Assembly: GCA_037903355.1 (NCBI GenBank)
Contig: JBAJFE010000042.1
Coordinates: 2,616,001-2,680,000 of the forward strand
Direction: 5' to 3'
Origin: Trichuris trichiura
Taxonomy: Eukaryota; Nematoda; Enoplea; Trichinellida; Trichuridae
Length of the DNA stretch: 64,000 nucleotides
Part shown: in pieces, positions 25,879 to 38,200 of the stretch
How the letters are laid out: the number at the start of each line of letters is the position of its first letter
How positions within the stretch are numbered: the stretch's first letter is position 1
Notes under the pieces: model-generated
Database searches by the model: none
Told to the model about the DNA's origin: nothing
What the model saw: only the letters and a program-made list of their open reading frames with translations
Made by a program: the position numbers and the translations under genes

Positions 25879-25925
25879 TTAAGGTTGGGCCTAGGCTTAG
25901 GCTTAGGCGAGCTTCGGCAGTTTCT
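25879..25925. repeat. TTAGGC-like tract, copy 2
   Basis: Contains GGGCCTAGGCTTAGGCTTAG, about three consecutive TTAGGC-type units, continuing into GCGAGCTTCGG. A TAGGCCGTTCCTTGGG segment lies just upstream (about 25860), recalling the GCCGGCCGTTC end of the other copies. It is too short to be a telomere and is best read as a member of the foldback family at 6281, 28975 and 53385. Confidence 0.55.
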
Positions 25926-26950
25926 CATGTAGCCTCTCTCAAATCGGCAGCAAGAATTCCCGACAGACTTTGCAATTAAGATTTTTTGCTTAGCCTCGGG
26001 ACTGTGCAACAAACCGCACAAGTCGGCGGTAAAGTCTCATCAAAAGACTTCTGAGGTTAAAGTTCGTCGCTTAGCTTATCTTTACACTCCAACACAGAGC
26101 CGTCTTTACATTGAACCGCCCATGTCGAACTGATACGTACGCTTCGAAGCAGGGTACACTGTTAATAGCTAAGAATCGGTAGCAATTTGATATAGCTGTT
26201 TTATAGTTACAGATGTACTCCAGGCAGGTTACCAAGGGACTGTTTCAGTCAACCCACACGGAAACTACTTCAGGGTACTGTTCCCTGGTCAAGGTGATAA
26301 AGTGTTACACCAGCCGTAAAGTTTAGGCAGAAGATCTTTACATTGTAAATAAATAGTGAAAATCAGCGTTTTAACCTGCCTGATGAAAGCGGGATTGGGT
26401 TAAAAATTGCACTCGTTTAACTTCTGCTTAAAGGATAGGCCTGCAACCCAACGGCTGACAAAAATTAATGACCACTTCGAACCCGATTTTTATTTTGTTT
26501 ACGGTACTTTTAAGCGAAAAAACATGATCTGCAAAGGTATCTGCAGACCGCCCCCGATGTGTACTGGCATTTGTTCACTTGATTTACTTCTCTTTAAACC
26601 GGGCCGGTTAATTTATTTGTTAGTACCTTGTTCATTGAAGATATGTACTCTTGTAACAGGCCGATGTTGTATACAAGGAAAACGATTTAATCCCGTTAGG
26701 GTTCAGCAAAGAAAAGATATATCTGAGTTTTCGGAACAGTTCTGCTTCTGTCATGAGCGAAACATGTTAAGGTATAGGCTTAAAGATCTATATATGTAAT
26801 GGTGACTCATTAACGTTTGTTTGGCGAAGCTTTCAGGAAACCCTGGTCCCCTTCTTTAGCGCATGAAAGAATGGCGGAGCGAATGCTGGCAAATCACTAG
26901 TCAGAACAATTACTTTTAAGGGCGGAATGCCTGAGAGGTTTTAAATTGGT
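25926..26950. other. Intergenic, unassigned 130-codon plus frame
   Basis: An open frame of 130 codons (26407-26799, plus) is Cys-rich in its middle (CKGICRPPPMCTGICS). It lacks a recognised domain and any clear splice context. It lies just 3' of the Penelope-like fossil on the opposite strand. It could be a chance frame or part of that element. Confidence 0.25.
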
Positions 26951-27060
26951 TGCAACATTAAAAAAGGGGTAGGGGTAGAGGAGAGGGAAATGTAACAGAA
27001 AACAGGGGAGGGGGATTTGAAAAAAAGAGAAAAAAGGAGAAAAAAGGAAGAAAAAACAAT
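26951..27060. repeat. Polypurine tract
   Basis: About 100 bases almost entirely A and G on the plus strand, including GGGGTAGGGGTAGAGGAGAG and several GAAAAAAGGAG runs. It lies just beyond the C-terminal end of the GIY-YIG fossil, so on that element's strand it is a polypyrimidine tail-like tract. Confidence 0.7.
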
Positions 27061-27134
27061 CAGAAAATTGTGGGAACAGGGGTCTTCCTAGAAACCGTCG
27101 AGCACCGTTATTGTCCCTGTGCAGGCGATTCACG

Positions 27135-27600
27135 TTAAAGACAGCAGCTTGTGGCCCTGATAATGTTAGTCCACGAGTCGCTTACTGCAATGCCACTGTC
27201 CCTGTTAATGTTTGAATTGAATTTTATATAAAGTGCTTCTTTTATCTTCCTTACCATAAATTGCCTTTCTTAACACAGCATCTTTGCACGCAGTTGACCC
27301 ATGCATTGCGCTGCATGCTGTGCTACTGCTGACGTCCCAGTGGCCCACTCCATCGCATCTCGCGGATCAATCGTTGGCCGACTTCCATGTGATGTATTGG
27401 AAGATTCTCCGTTCAGTAGGTTAACCGCATCCCTATACCGTGTTAAGGACCTCATGTGCTCCAGGTACTTATGTACTAACGTATTACACGTTTCCCCAAT
27501 ATATAAGACTGAACATTCTCATTTTATTTCGTAAACCGCCCTAGAGCATTGATGCAGTGGTACTTTTTCCAGACCTTGAAGCCCAGTCTGTTCCCAAGCC
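27135..27600 (-). pseudogene. Penelope-like GIY-YIG endonuclease fossil
   Basis: Read on the minus strand from about 27540, the frame gives VYEIK, a TGA stop where the family has Cys, then ECSVLYIGETCNTLVHKYLE and HMRSL. This is the GIY-YIG nuclease core (the Tyr-Ile-Gly of the second motif, then the 'H..EH' helix). About 50 residues further comes GTSAVAQHAAQCMG, the 'SAVAEHA...H' helix typical of Penelope-like retroelements. After a frameshift near 27260 the frame resumes as RKIKEALYIK and NINRDSGIAVSDSW, matching the conserved 'KIKEA.YI......N.D.G..LS..W' ending, and stops at 27135. Upstream minus-strand sequence to about 27600 gives GFKVWKKYHCIN, weakly like the linker before the domain. 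No intact reverse transcriptase was recognised upstream. The stop and frameshift show it is dead. Confidence 0.8.
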
Positions 27601-28970
27601 TTTTATTATATATATAGTGGAGATTTCACGCGGAAAATTAAAAAGTATCACTTGTTAATAGAAAGGTGCTATAGAGGGATTTTTCAATGCCTGCTTTTGA
27701 CTTTTATTTGGAAAGAGTATTTTCGTTGGACGAATGAAAACAAAGCCTGTGGACTTGAAAAGTTGAGCATTCATATTGAGAACATCGTTAGTGAAGATTT
27801 TGCATAACAAATACAAATACCAGCTTTATAACGCAGTACACTTCAGCACAGGTAATAAGAAATACATGATCACCTTCAGCATTGCCTTTCACCGGCCCCA
27901 ACTGTCAAACTTGACGATCACTTTTCAACCTTAAGTCAGGCAAATGAAGTTATCTTGAAAATCTGGTTTACATTTTTTCGTTAAAACTGTTTTGTCCTAA
28001 CATTTGTGTGCATTATGTTTTACTTCCATGCATTAACTGCAATCACAATTTCATTATCTCAGGCCTCTCGGTCAGCTAAGCAAATAGCTAAGAAAATTAA
28101 TGGGTACGTAGACGAAAAACTTCTTTTTAAAGGATGCATTTTTTCGAACTCATTTAGCCATCCGTAACCATACGCGAACCGAAATATCAAGCAGAATATT
28201 CAATCGATAGCCAACGTGTATCGCTTTCATTGCACACCATTTTTTTCGTGGAGTTCACATTAAATTTCGAATCGATTTGGCTAACGGAATTTTTCGAGAT
28301 CACCGAGAGCAATCCAAAACAGGAAATAAAAGTGAGTGATAAAGCTCAAGTATTCATTCCCTATTCGCAAACACTAAATCAGTGTCTACCAAAGTAAATA
28401 AAAAACGCAAAAAGAATTCTGAACTTTTGCTTCAAGCCGGATCCTTTTTTTTCATCACTTCACTGACAAGGTTGTAATCATCGCCGTAGCTTCCAATGAT
28501 CTTTGGAGTTTTTTCGCGCCACCTTTGCGAATTGCGGAATAACACAAGATTAATTAAATACACTTTGACTATATAAGTTCTGACAGTCAACAAATAAATG
28601 ACAAACGACTTCTGTTGTCCCCATTACATTCTGAAGAGAATTGAACCGAATCCATAGGGGCCTTGTGGCTACAACCGTGCCCTGTTTTAGGCTAACAAAC
28701 TCAGTGAACTAGCCGAAAAATGCATGTAACTATCTGAGCCGATCTTGTTCCATGGTAAGCACGTAGAAAATAGGAAGCGATAGTTTCCCAATGATGTAAC
28801 AGATTATTACAGCAGCGATAGTAACGGTTTCTCAGGAGGAAGGATTGCGCACAAGTTTTCTCTCAGGGAAGCAAATTTATTGACAGTTCAAGTCTTGCTG
28901 GTTATAAGCTCCACCGTCTGAGAAGCGCAGGCTCCGCTCCGGCAAGGACGCAGCCGTTCTGTTTTGCCCT
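27601..28970. other. Intergenic, probable decayed 5' part of the retroelement
   Basis: If the GIY-YIG fossil is part of a Penelope-like element, its reverse transcriptase would lie here on the minus strand. I could not recognise RT motifs, so the element is either 5'-truncated or too decayed to read. Confidence 0.3.
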
Positions 28971-28974
28971 TACT

Positions 28975-29100
28975 GGCGAGTATGCCGGCTGCCCTGTTCT
29001 GCTCTCGCCTAAGCCTAAGGCAAAATACAAGCTTTACGACTAGGGTTAAGATTAGGTAAAGGCAGAACAGAGAACGGCCGGCAAACCTAAAATACGACAG
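28975..29100. mobile_element. TTAGGC-bearing foldback element, copy 3 (most complete)
   Basis: The left arm holds TATGCCGGCTGCCCTGTTCT then GCTCTCGCCTAAGCCTAAGG. The right arm holds GATTAGGTAAAGGCAGAACA then GAGAACGGCCGGCAAACC, the reverse complement of the left arm with a few mismatches. Between them sits ACAAGCTTTACGACTAGGGT. The element is therefore a miniature inverted-repeat structure of about 120 bases whose inner arms are CCTAAG/TTAGG words. The right arm, read on the minus strand, matches 6281-6315 almost word for word. It has no coding capacity. A chance 102-codon frame runs through it on the minus strand. Confidence 0.65.
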
Positions 29101-32100
29101 TAAAGCAAATAACTGACAAGGAGGCCCAATAGCCCTTTTAAAGTTACGCTGCAAATGCAATCCAAATGAATACACGTTGATAGATCTTTGACACAACTGC
29201 TAATCATCAAGATTCTATCTTCGCCTAGTCAGACTAGTTTGATCTGTTTGATTAGCTCCTTTGAGTTTGAGACGTTTGAGCTTATGCTTTCCATGAATGT
29301 TTTGACGACCCTGGCGATAGTTGCAATTTACCAATGACTTCTAGCCGTGCTTATGCTAGCCTAGCTTTCCGCGTTCTATAAATTTCGCACCAGCTGTAAA
29401 GCTCAAGACATTTGGCACTGCTTAGGAATTTTAAACGTTTCGTGACCGCTATTTCTTCATTATAACTGGTCATTTTTTCCACAGTCGCCTTTCTAACGTT
29501 CCCACTAGAGTTAGATTGGACATATGTAAGAGAAGAATCAATAATTGCTAAGTAACGATAGAGAAAGTGTTAAGAAGTTGCCCTACTTCGTTATTGCATT
29601 TATCAAAGTATAGTAGGACTATTTCAATGCCCTTAGTGTGCTGAAAATGGTGATTGCCACAACGGTTGCCATAAACAAGGATCAAAAAGTGACGATGAGT
29701 GATAAATGAACCACTTCCAACTGACAAGCCGAACGCTATACTCTCTAAACTTCACGACCATCATAGCATAGGCTTTTTATTCATTGCACGCTGTAGACGA
29801 ACTAATTGTAGCCAGAGATTGGCTTTCTTCAGCTTAGAGCTAGTAAAAGTGCCTCTTTAATAAAGCCCTTGACTATCGCTGAAAAGAAAAGGATCAATAT
29901 CGTCGACATGTCAACAGAAGAAATAATCCTTTTACTAAGTTAATATTCACACAGACGAGAACAGCCCATCGCTCAGGATATGCTACGCAGGTAACGCTAC
30001 TGGATATGTTAAGCTTAAAAGTGAGCGCCATACAGTACATGTTGACACTTTTATCCGAGTGCCAGAATTACAGACTGTTACCAAGTTTTCTTCGTCTCTG
30101 CTGGGAAAACCTTAAGAACACAAAAAGATCAACTGCTTTAGGAAATATTACCATCTTCTTACCCGAATTGGCATTCACAGAGCAATATGACTGATTTCAA
30201 GAAGGGACTAGCGCATTACTACGGAAACTGAAAGCATTCCTGGATTTTGACCTATTGTATTCACTACATATTATTGATAAAAGAACACGTGAAATACGCT
30301 GCGTATCTTAGCAAGACAGATAACGGCATAAAAAGTTTAAGAACCGAACTTACAGATGAAGTTAGTCCTTCAAGATTACTGGAGAAATAGTGACTTGACA
30401 AAACGTCAAAGGTATTGTGGCTAGCCTAAACCAACTGCAAAGTTACAGGGAAATAGCAGAGTCGATCAAAAGGCTGGATTTCATACACAGCCTGTGTTCA
30501 TCCAATACTCGCATGTGATTTATCAAGCTGGAGACCTGGCAAAACACTGAACCTAAGGATAGGAGAACCTTAGCTGTGGAAACCGGCTGTTAAGATTCAG
30601 TGCTGGGATAATAAAACACACCTTGAAGATAATTCAAGTCCGAATAAACGAAGCATTGCTCTAGCCAGATTAGAGTGCCCAGGAAAGACGAACAGCATGA
30701 TCACTAGTAACTCCTACCAACGATTAAAATAAAACGCACGAAGATATTTCAGTGGGGAGAACATGCGTGCCTCTACACTTCTAACAGGCAGTGTAAGCAG
30801 TAGAAGACCAGCCGTTCATCGCCTCTGCAATTACCTTACGTCTCACAGCGAACATTCGGCGTTAACTGCAACCTAGTGCATGAGGAGCCTTGTTGATATG
30901 AATCTACGTAGTCTCCTAATGCACAAAATGAAATATAAATGCTTAGTTGGGGACAATAACTCACAACTTTACAAAGGAAAGATGTTTCATAGGACCCATT
31001 TAAAGGTAACGAACAAATGATTAATCTAAGCATATTGTTCACACTCGCTTCATTTGCTCTGCGTTCTACCTAAAGAACTTTATCGTATACATGCATTCTT
31101 AGTTATCCAAGCTGTCATTACGCAAGTTAACAAAAGGTACGCTGCAAAAATGCTAATACTTGTATACATATCTTCTGGTGCAAATTAATACAACGAATAG
31201 ATATGCCAACATGGGAAATACTGAGGACCAGAAATGTAGCTTATCTCAAACATTTTTCCATGCCTACCACGAAGATCTTTTCCTAAAGGACATTTTAAAA
31301 ACCATGCCTAAGTAGGGAGTGAATTTTCTAGAAATCAGAAAACATTCTGCCCCACGCATATTTCGCCAATATTCTCTCCAGAGCCACCTGCTGTATTACA
31401 AATGGTCTTTAATGGCCTTACAAGTTTCTACTTCATTTTATCAGCCGGCCTAATGCTTCCAACCGTTACAAGACGCATATTGCACCTAAAGTCATGCGCG
31501 CCCTCAATAAAGTTGCGGATTTTGATGAAGTTGGATTCGAAATTCCGGTTAGAACTTTCACCTGTAATATTAATTAAATATTCTCACTTCAATGCACACG
31601 TTTTATACTAATCATCACATAAAGTCATTACTCACTAGCGTCAATCATTACTCGAATGTTTGCTCTGAGCTTCAACGTAATAACAAGATTTTAGCGCCGG
31701 GATTAACCTAGCCATGGCAAAGCGCGTGCGCCGCCACTTCACCGGAGCAGTTATTTCCTGTTGTCCCTCGTTCGGATGCTATTTGTCAACAGAATAAATG
31801 GTACTCCATCATAGTTATTATCAATATGAGTTATTGCTCATTGTGCGCTAACCAAAATCTATGAATCCAGCCAGACTAAAGCATCAAAACAATAGTAACA
31901 TAATGAACTAGATTAGAGGGAAACCGCGGAAAGACATTATTGGAACCAAAATGCACAATTTGCCTTTTAATTAAAGCATCGCGGTGTTGTCATCGAAAGC
32001 AATATCTGTAGCAACCTGTAAAAGTGCTAAAACCAACAGAAAACGACTTAGTTGCTACTGTATCACTGAATCGTTTACAGCTCTTTGACGCTGCTATCTT

Positions 32101-32271
32101 GGTGTTCAACAATGCACATTTTGAAATACCAAGGCGAAAGGTCATACGATTGAGCAAGTGCACGTTACGTCAGAAGAAAATTCTTAGACGGCTTGAGCTA
32201 TCCAGTTATGGCATGAACAACTGACAATACCCGCTTAGGCCAGGGACGGACATAATAAATATATGTAGTGA
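29101..32271. other. Intergenic, nothing firmly recognised
   Basis: Open frames do not exceed about 70 codons. The stretch 29900-30850 has several neighbouring frames with a protein-like look, interrupted by stops. I could not tie them to a transposon family, so this is at most a decayed element. Confidence 0.3.
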
Positions 32272-33463
32272 CTAGGTGCCCACGGGAGTGGGCAGTTCTT
32301 CGCCCTTTTTTTCTTCCATACCTCCCGACAATTTTTCAGGCAAACATGCAACCAATGATTCACTTGATTTGAAACCAGTATCTTTGGTATAATCGCCGCA
32401 GTTAGACACACGCGCACTACTGCTTTCGGAAAACCCGTTCAATGATTTCGAAAACGCATCCACCTGGATTACAAAACCAGGCGGGATGTTGCAGTCTCTT
32501 ATTAATGCTCGATCACTGAGCATTTTGCCACCAAAGAACCATCGCTGCTCCCGAGGGATGGGCAATTCAGGTAACAACTGACGTAACCTTTGTTTTGCTT
32601 TGGATACACTGTCGCTGCTCTTTACCATCAAACGGATGTCTTTCCCAGTTGAAGAAAGGCGTAGTTTGACGGATATTGTGTTCAGGCTGTCGCTGGACCC
32701 GTTACTTAACGATCTGTCGCTTCCTTTGCTCGAAAGGGAACGCTCCTCGACCAGATTCATAGGTAAGGATAAACAATAGACAGGCACTTTGTACCGATTG
32801 CCTAATTCATCATAGCTTTCGCGAAGAGTGCCTTAAAAAGTCAATTACAAGTCTATGCAAAAAACATTTCCGAAAAACGAAGCAAATTAATTAACAAAGC
32901 AAACAGCGCGCTTGTTGGCAAATTCTTATTTTAAAAAATGAGCAGTGAAATTTTACAAATCAAAACTGGTTCATACGAACAACGCTTTGAACAGTACCTA
33001 CCATCAGGCAGTGAGATACATGCTCCATCAAGTATGGCTTGCGCCAAAGCGAAATCACCTTGCTCAGCTTGCAACGCAGCCGCCTTTAAGGCATCCCAAA
33101 TCTCTTTTCGACCCTCAAAAGCGGGTGCTGTTTCCCAGAATTCGTCCCTCTTCGATATTAACTCAGTCAGACTGACTGGAACATCGGATTTCCACTTGAT
33201 TCGCTCCTGCGTCAAAGGCTTGCTTTTTCCAATAGTGACTTAAATGGCGGAAAACATCACCAAGTGCTTATAGAAAAAACATTCTACGAAGTTCAATATG
33301 GCAATAACTTATTCAAAACGCTTCTACCAGTGTACCCCGATTTAGAGGGATTGAAATTTTAAAGACTTTTGCTTTTTAAAAGCGTGAAACAGGGCAACAT
33401 ACTTGTGTTCTCCATGTCATCGCTGAACGTTGCCACGTGACCTCTTCCTAAGCAAGAACCCAT
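32272..33463 (-). CDS. UBTD: Ubiquitin domain-containing protein (UBTD1/2 type)
   Basis: Three coding exons on the minus strand: 33463-33403, 33238-33002 and 32831-32272, joined by GT/AG introns with phases that fit exactly; about 285 aa. Exon 1 starts MGSCLGRG, equivalent to the MGNCVGR start of vertebrate UBTD1, a likely N-myristoylation/palmitoylation signal. Exon 2 carries the family's N-terminal domain, including [27 protein letters not shown] and AQAILDGA. Exon 3 continues [18 protein letters not shown] and then a ubiquitin-like fold from about residue 152 to 228 ([18 protein letters not shown]). Known members bind ubiquitin-conjugating E2 enzymes of the UBE2D group and vertebrate UBTD1 affects p53 and YAP turnover; that role here is inferred. 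The Ser-rich linker and about 55-residue tail make it longer than human UBTD2 (about 234 aa). The small first exon was found by motif and splice phase. Confidence 0.93.
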
Positions 33464-34334
33464 AGGTCACAAGGCGGCCAACGTCTTTCCTTAAGCCATG
33501 AAAGGAATGAGCTGATACTGCAATCACATGTCTACAGTACAGAAGAGAAAAGTGAATGCAGGCTCGTTGTCAAACCTTGTGACTGCAATAAGGCGCGTGA
33601 CGACAAAGAAGGCGCAGCAATATCGCTTCAGCAAAGTGGCTTTTAATTACTGCAGCGCAAAGTAGACTTTGCTTGTTTCTAAGCAACAAACCATGGAAAA
33701 TTACTACTTGAAATGCAAGGTTTTTAAAAATGTCTCTACGCCTAGCTTAGACGTACTTTTCATTCAACGTGAAACTGTGCTCACTTGGTAGATGACTTTT
33801 TTAAGTTCAGCAAGAACGTATAATATTACACCACCTATCATGCAGTCAGTAATATTTTTTCAGCGCTTCAACAGTTGCTGTTGGGAAAATAACTGATTTA
33901 TCGTACTTGTGCCAATTTTAGTTTTTTTCTTTTCTTCTAACGGGCGTTTAGAAATTTTGTCCTAATCCCTTCGTAGCGGGATTTTTCAGCCCGTTTTTTA
34001 AATAACGTTTATTGCATAAAGGTTTGTCTTGAAGGTGTAAGACTAAGTTTTGTTGCTCAACTTGCCAGTGGAACGAATCTTGTTCCTTCAAAAGCGTTTG
34101 ACCACACAGCAGCTACGCATCATTGTTAATCATACACCTAATGAAATAAAGTGAATGGTTCTGCAATCATTGAGCAACCGCCTCAATGTCGGCGCATAAC
34201 TTTCAAACGAGAATACTGCGCCTTGAAAGCCCAAAGGTCGGGCCAAAAGGTTCGGAAAATTTTTTGTTGCTGCAAGAACGAGAAGACTTCCTCTGCAGTC
34301 TCTTCCAGACTGCATTCCACTAATGGTTAAAAAA
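33464..34334. other. Intergenic, upstream of UBTD
   Basis: This should hold the 5' UTR and promoter of the minus-strand UBTD gene and the end of the symplekin transcript. I see no TATA-like element I would defend and no conserved frame. Confidence 0.4.
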
Positions 34335-34413
34335 TGAACTGTCTTTATCACGGAGCGAATGTCCCGTTATATGTACAATAACGGGACATTCGATCCTTAA
34401 TAAAGACAGTTCA
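34335..34413. repeat. Hairpin with GTCCCGTTAT core
   Basis: TGAACTGTCTTTATCACGGA and GCGAATGTCCCGTTAT face the reverse-complement arm ATAACGGGACATTCG...TAAAGACAGTTCA across a 7-base centre (ATGTACA). Just outside it, AGTCCCGTACAAAGA resembles GGTCCCGTACCAAGA beside the 10.1 kb hairpin, so the two may be related. It lies between symplekin and UBTD. Confidence 0.8.
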
Positions 34414-35287
34414 TCATGAAAACTTATAGTCCCGTACAAAGACACCATATTTTCAAAAATGATAAAAAGGTGAAAACAGCTACTTACTTTATGTCATACG
34501 CATGCCATCAGCTTATAGCCTCTATGGAAGGCTGACATATTCGAGTAGATAGCTACACTACTCTTTACAATGTCCGTCTTCGAGTTGTGCCAAGTATCTT
34601 CGACAGTAGGGTAGAACCAGCGACAGTAATTTGCAAAATACTGTTTCTTGAGGAAGAGCTAACATACAAAAATAAATTTTCATAATTTACTTGTGTTTCA
34701 GGGTTCTGTTTTCTCACAATAAAATTGAAGGAATCTTCAAACGATTAAGAATTTGCATCCATCAATAAGAGACATTCAGGGTATCGATCGGTAATCAAAA
34801 AACCATTTAAAAGAAGAAAGCGACGCTGCGCCGACCCGTCACAAAAACGCTGACACTCAGAGTAGACAAGGAACTTTTGTTCTTCACAAGTAGAGCTATT
34901 GTAAGCTCTTTTTCAACGGATACATTGAGCACATTATCCGAGTGAACTTGACGCGTACAGTACTTATCCTACATCGTACTCCAGGAAATCATAAATTAGG
35001 ATTCCATCATTTAAGCATTACTATTGCTTCGCTAACCATTGCACAGCCCACAGCAGCTGCCACGAAGATTTCAAGTCGACAAAAAAACTAGATGTACAAT
35101 ATTACCTGTCGTTACAGCGTGGTGGTTGTTAGTTAGCGTTCTTGCAGTACAGTGAAATAATAGTACATGCGCGCAATCGAAAGAAATGTTCATCTGCTTT
35201 TTGCGCACAGTAAGGCAGGACAACAAGTGGCAAATTACAAAAATACGCATAATACAAAATGGACAAATGCGATTGAAGGAGTAGCGA
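34414..35287. other. 3' flank of symplekin
   Basis: No coding motif was recognised. Because symplekin is on the minus strand, its 3' UTR should lie just below 35288. I did not find a convincing poly(A) signal to mark the end. Confidence 0.4.
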
Positions 35288-38200
35288 CTATTCTGCTTCC
35301 ATGTCCCCACTTTCATCAATCACTTCGATGGGAAGATCGTCAGTAGAGTCAACGCTACTTTCATCGTCATCGCGCTCTCTATCAGAATCTGAGTGTTCAT
35401 AAGCGCATTCTACCATTTCCTGATCTACCGGTAAACTTTTTAAGTCTCCTTGAAAGTTGTCGCTCTGAATCACTTCCATAATCGACTCGTCGTTGATCAG
35501 TCTCATCGCATTTGGATTAATAAGTGCTTTTTGACTGGTGGATAGACAAGCAACATGATTCCGCAAGAGAGTTTTCAGCTCAGGACAAATCTTCATTGCG
35601 GAACTTAGCTGCTCAGCTGGAACTTGCAGCAAAGCGGGTAAACATTGTGGCTTAGTTCGAAGGCAGCATTTGACAAAACTCTCCCAGATCTGCTCGCGCT
35701 TCCAAACCTCTTTTACGACCAGACGTTGAAGCACTGTTTGCACAAAGCCCATTAGCTGCGGGTACGTATCTATCGAACGTTCCACAGTACGCATCAGCAA
35801 AATGGGCAGTGGTTTCTGGTCAATTAGAAGTTGCAATGAAGACAGCAGCACTTCTTTAGTGAACGTTGTCTGTTCCTGAAGTTACACTTTATCAGCACGT
35901 TCAGGCTATGCAACTTGGAAGACGGAACAAAAATTTCAGCAATTCATTAAAATTCTGAAACGGGAAGTTCTCCTACTCATTAGCATAAAAATAAAATTAG
36001 CGAGTTTCTATTATTCTCCGTGCTAAACATTAGTTAATATTGCATAAAGGTTGGGAAAAGACTTGTCTAGAATTGTTGTTGTTATTGTCGACGCAAAATC
36101 AAACAAGGTTCGATAGCCTACCTGAAACACAATGTCTAACGCATTGCCAACGGCAGCTGCGTCTTCCGCATTGTTGATTTCAATTTTGTGCAAGTGCATG
36201 ACGAAATCAAGAGGCGTAAGGGACGGCTGTCCTGTTGACGGATTTTTGGTCTTCACCATCCTTACAATCTGTTCAGCCATCATTTTTGGGTTCAACCGAA
36301 CTACTGCAGGCAGAATGCTGTCCAGTTGCTGCTTCGAAAGATACTGGTAAACTGGCCAAAGGAAACGAACATCCGGCTTGCGATCTTCATACAGATTCCA
36401 AATCTTCTGCACCACATTTGGCGCAAGGATGGATCTGGAAGCACACTGACGAATGATACGCGTCACCAACGTCTCTGCGTCATGAGGACACGTATCTATC
36501 AGGGTGGACAAAGTCTCCGGTTCGATTGCAGCTTCGTTCAAGACTGGACCAAGGCGCACAAGTATTTGGCGCTTCACTAAGGAAATAGAGCTGACATACA
36601 CTGTAGGCAGCAACAAAATTAACTTCCCATCGAGCTTCAACAAATGACAAAAAAGGCGGAGGCACAAGTCAATACTATTCTCTTCCCATTTTGTCACCGT
36701 CTGCTCGCTAGTTTCCGGAACAAGGTAGTCCGGTGGCGAAGGCAGCTTCAGATAATGAAGAAATTCAAGTACCGCACTTCTTACAATGCTTCTCGTGTAC
36801 TCGGTTAAGTAAAATTCTTCCACCAAACGCAAAGTACGCGTAGACAATTTTACATTGTTCAGCGTCGCAAAGGAAATAAGCACTGAAAACAGTTGACGCC
36901 GTGCCCGTGGTCGATTCATAATCAAGTCGCGAAATGCGCCCAAGCAGGTGTCCTGAAGCGTTTCGTCAAAGCAAGCTCTACGCAGAAGGTCCACCGCTCG
37001 GACGGTGACGATAGGAATCTCAAGAAGCAGACGGCAAAACAAGGTAATGCGATCATTTTCAGCTGACAAAAGACCCGAGAGCAATTCGCACAAGCAGTCA
37101 TCATAGCCTCCCTTTTTAAGCACTTCATCCCCTAATGCTGGGTCCTCCAGGGCGGGTCCTAACGTAAGACCTTTGTCGTCAGTGTACGCACGATATATCC
37201 ACATTGCAGCAAGATCCAGAGACGTCTTGGGATTGTTCCAGATGTACTCAAGCAGACGATCCTTCAGCATAGGTAAACCACCTGAGGAAGCCATGGAAAC
37301 AAGAATCGCAATGCGATGTTCTGCCACTTTAGTACCGACTATTGTTTGCGTGTTTGCATTTAATATTCTGTTAAAGCTTTCGACAATAAGCGTCAGCATC
37401 TCTTGTTTAGACACCGCACTCTCTTTGACTTTGTCCTTGATAGTGAGCAATGCCTGCCTTCGACCAACTCCAACTGGTTTGAGAATCGATGGCTTCACAT
37501 CATCTGGAGAGCTAAGGCTGCTGGACACTTCTTGATCCATCTGAGGCAATATATTGTTCTGCTGAAACAATTCCGCCATTCTTTGACACAGGATGCGTTT
37601 GTTAGCTTCCGTGCACTGCAGTAAATTGTTCGGATCGTATGGACCCATGAAACCGGGAGTAACTTGATTGGGCCAAGTAGCCGTTGCCGCCAAAACCAAA
37701 TCCACAATACAAGAGGGTGTAAAACGTTCATAAATGTACGTAGCTAGAGCATTCGTAACATCCGCCCTTTTACTACCGGCATTTCCCCGAGGATCGGCCG
37801 ATACTGGCTCTGGTGGATTCACAAGAATATCCTCTCGCTTTGGCCGCTTACGTGGATCGGGATTAGTGCTTGCACTGCGACAGTGCTCATTGGAACGCAA
37901 TGACCGTTTCCTATGCGTATACTTATCCAACTGAACTTCCGGAAAATCTGAGTCAGCGTTAGACAGACTACTCAGCATTGTAGCAATTGTACTTTCGTAA
38001 GAACGACCAGCCGTGGTAGTCATGAAATGTTGAAGCTGCAGGCGAATCATCTTCTGCACACTGCGTATTTGAGATTTTGATAGCGTCGGCGGGAGACTTT
38101 CGTACAGCATTTCACATTTCTCCAGAAGCTCCGCAATCCAAGCAGGACGTTCCGAAACAATTCGCAAAAGCATGTCAAGCAGCACAATTAAAGTACTACT

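Noticed and set aside
25879..25925. Chromosome end or true interstitial telomere
   Set aside because: Only about three TTAGGC units are present, and similar short tracts elsewhere share non-telomeric flanks, so a dispersed element explains them better.
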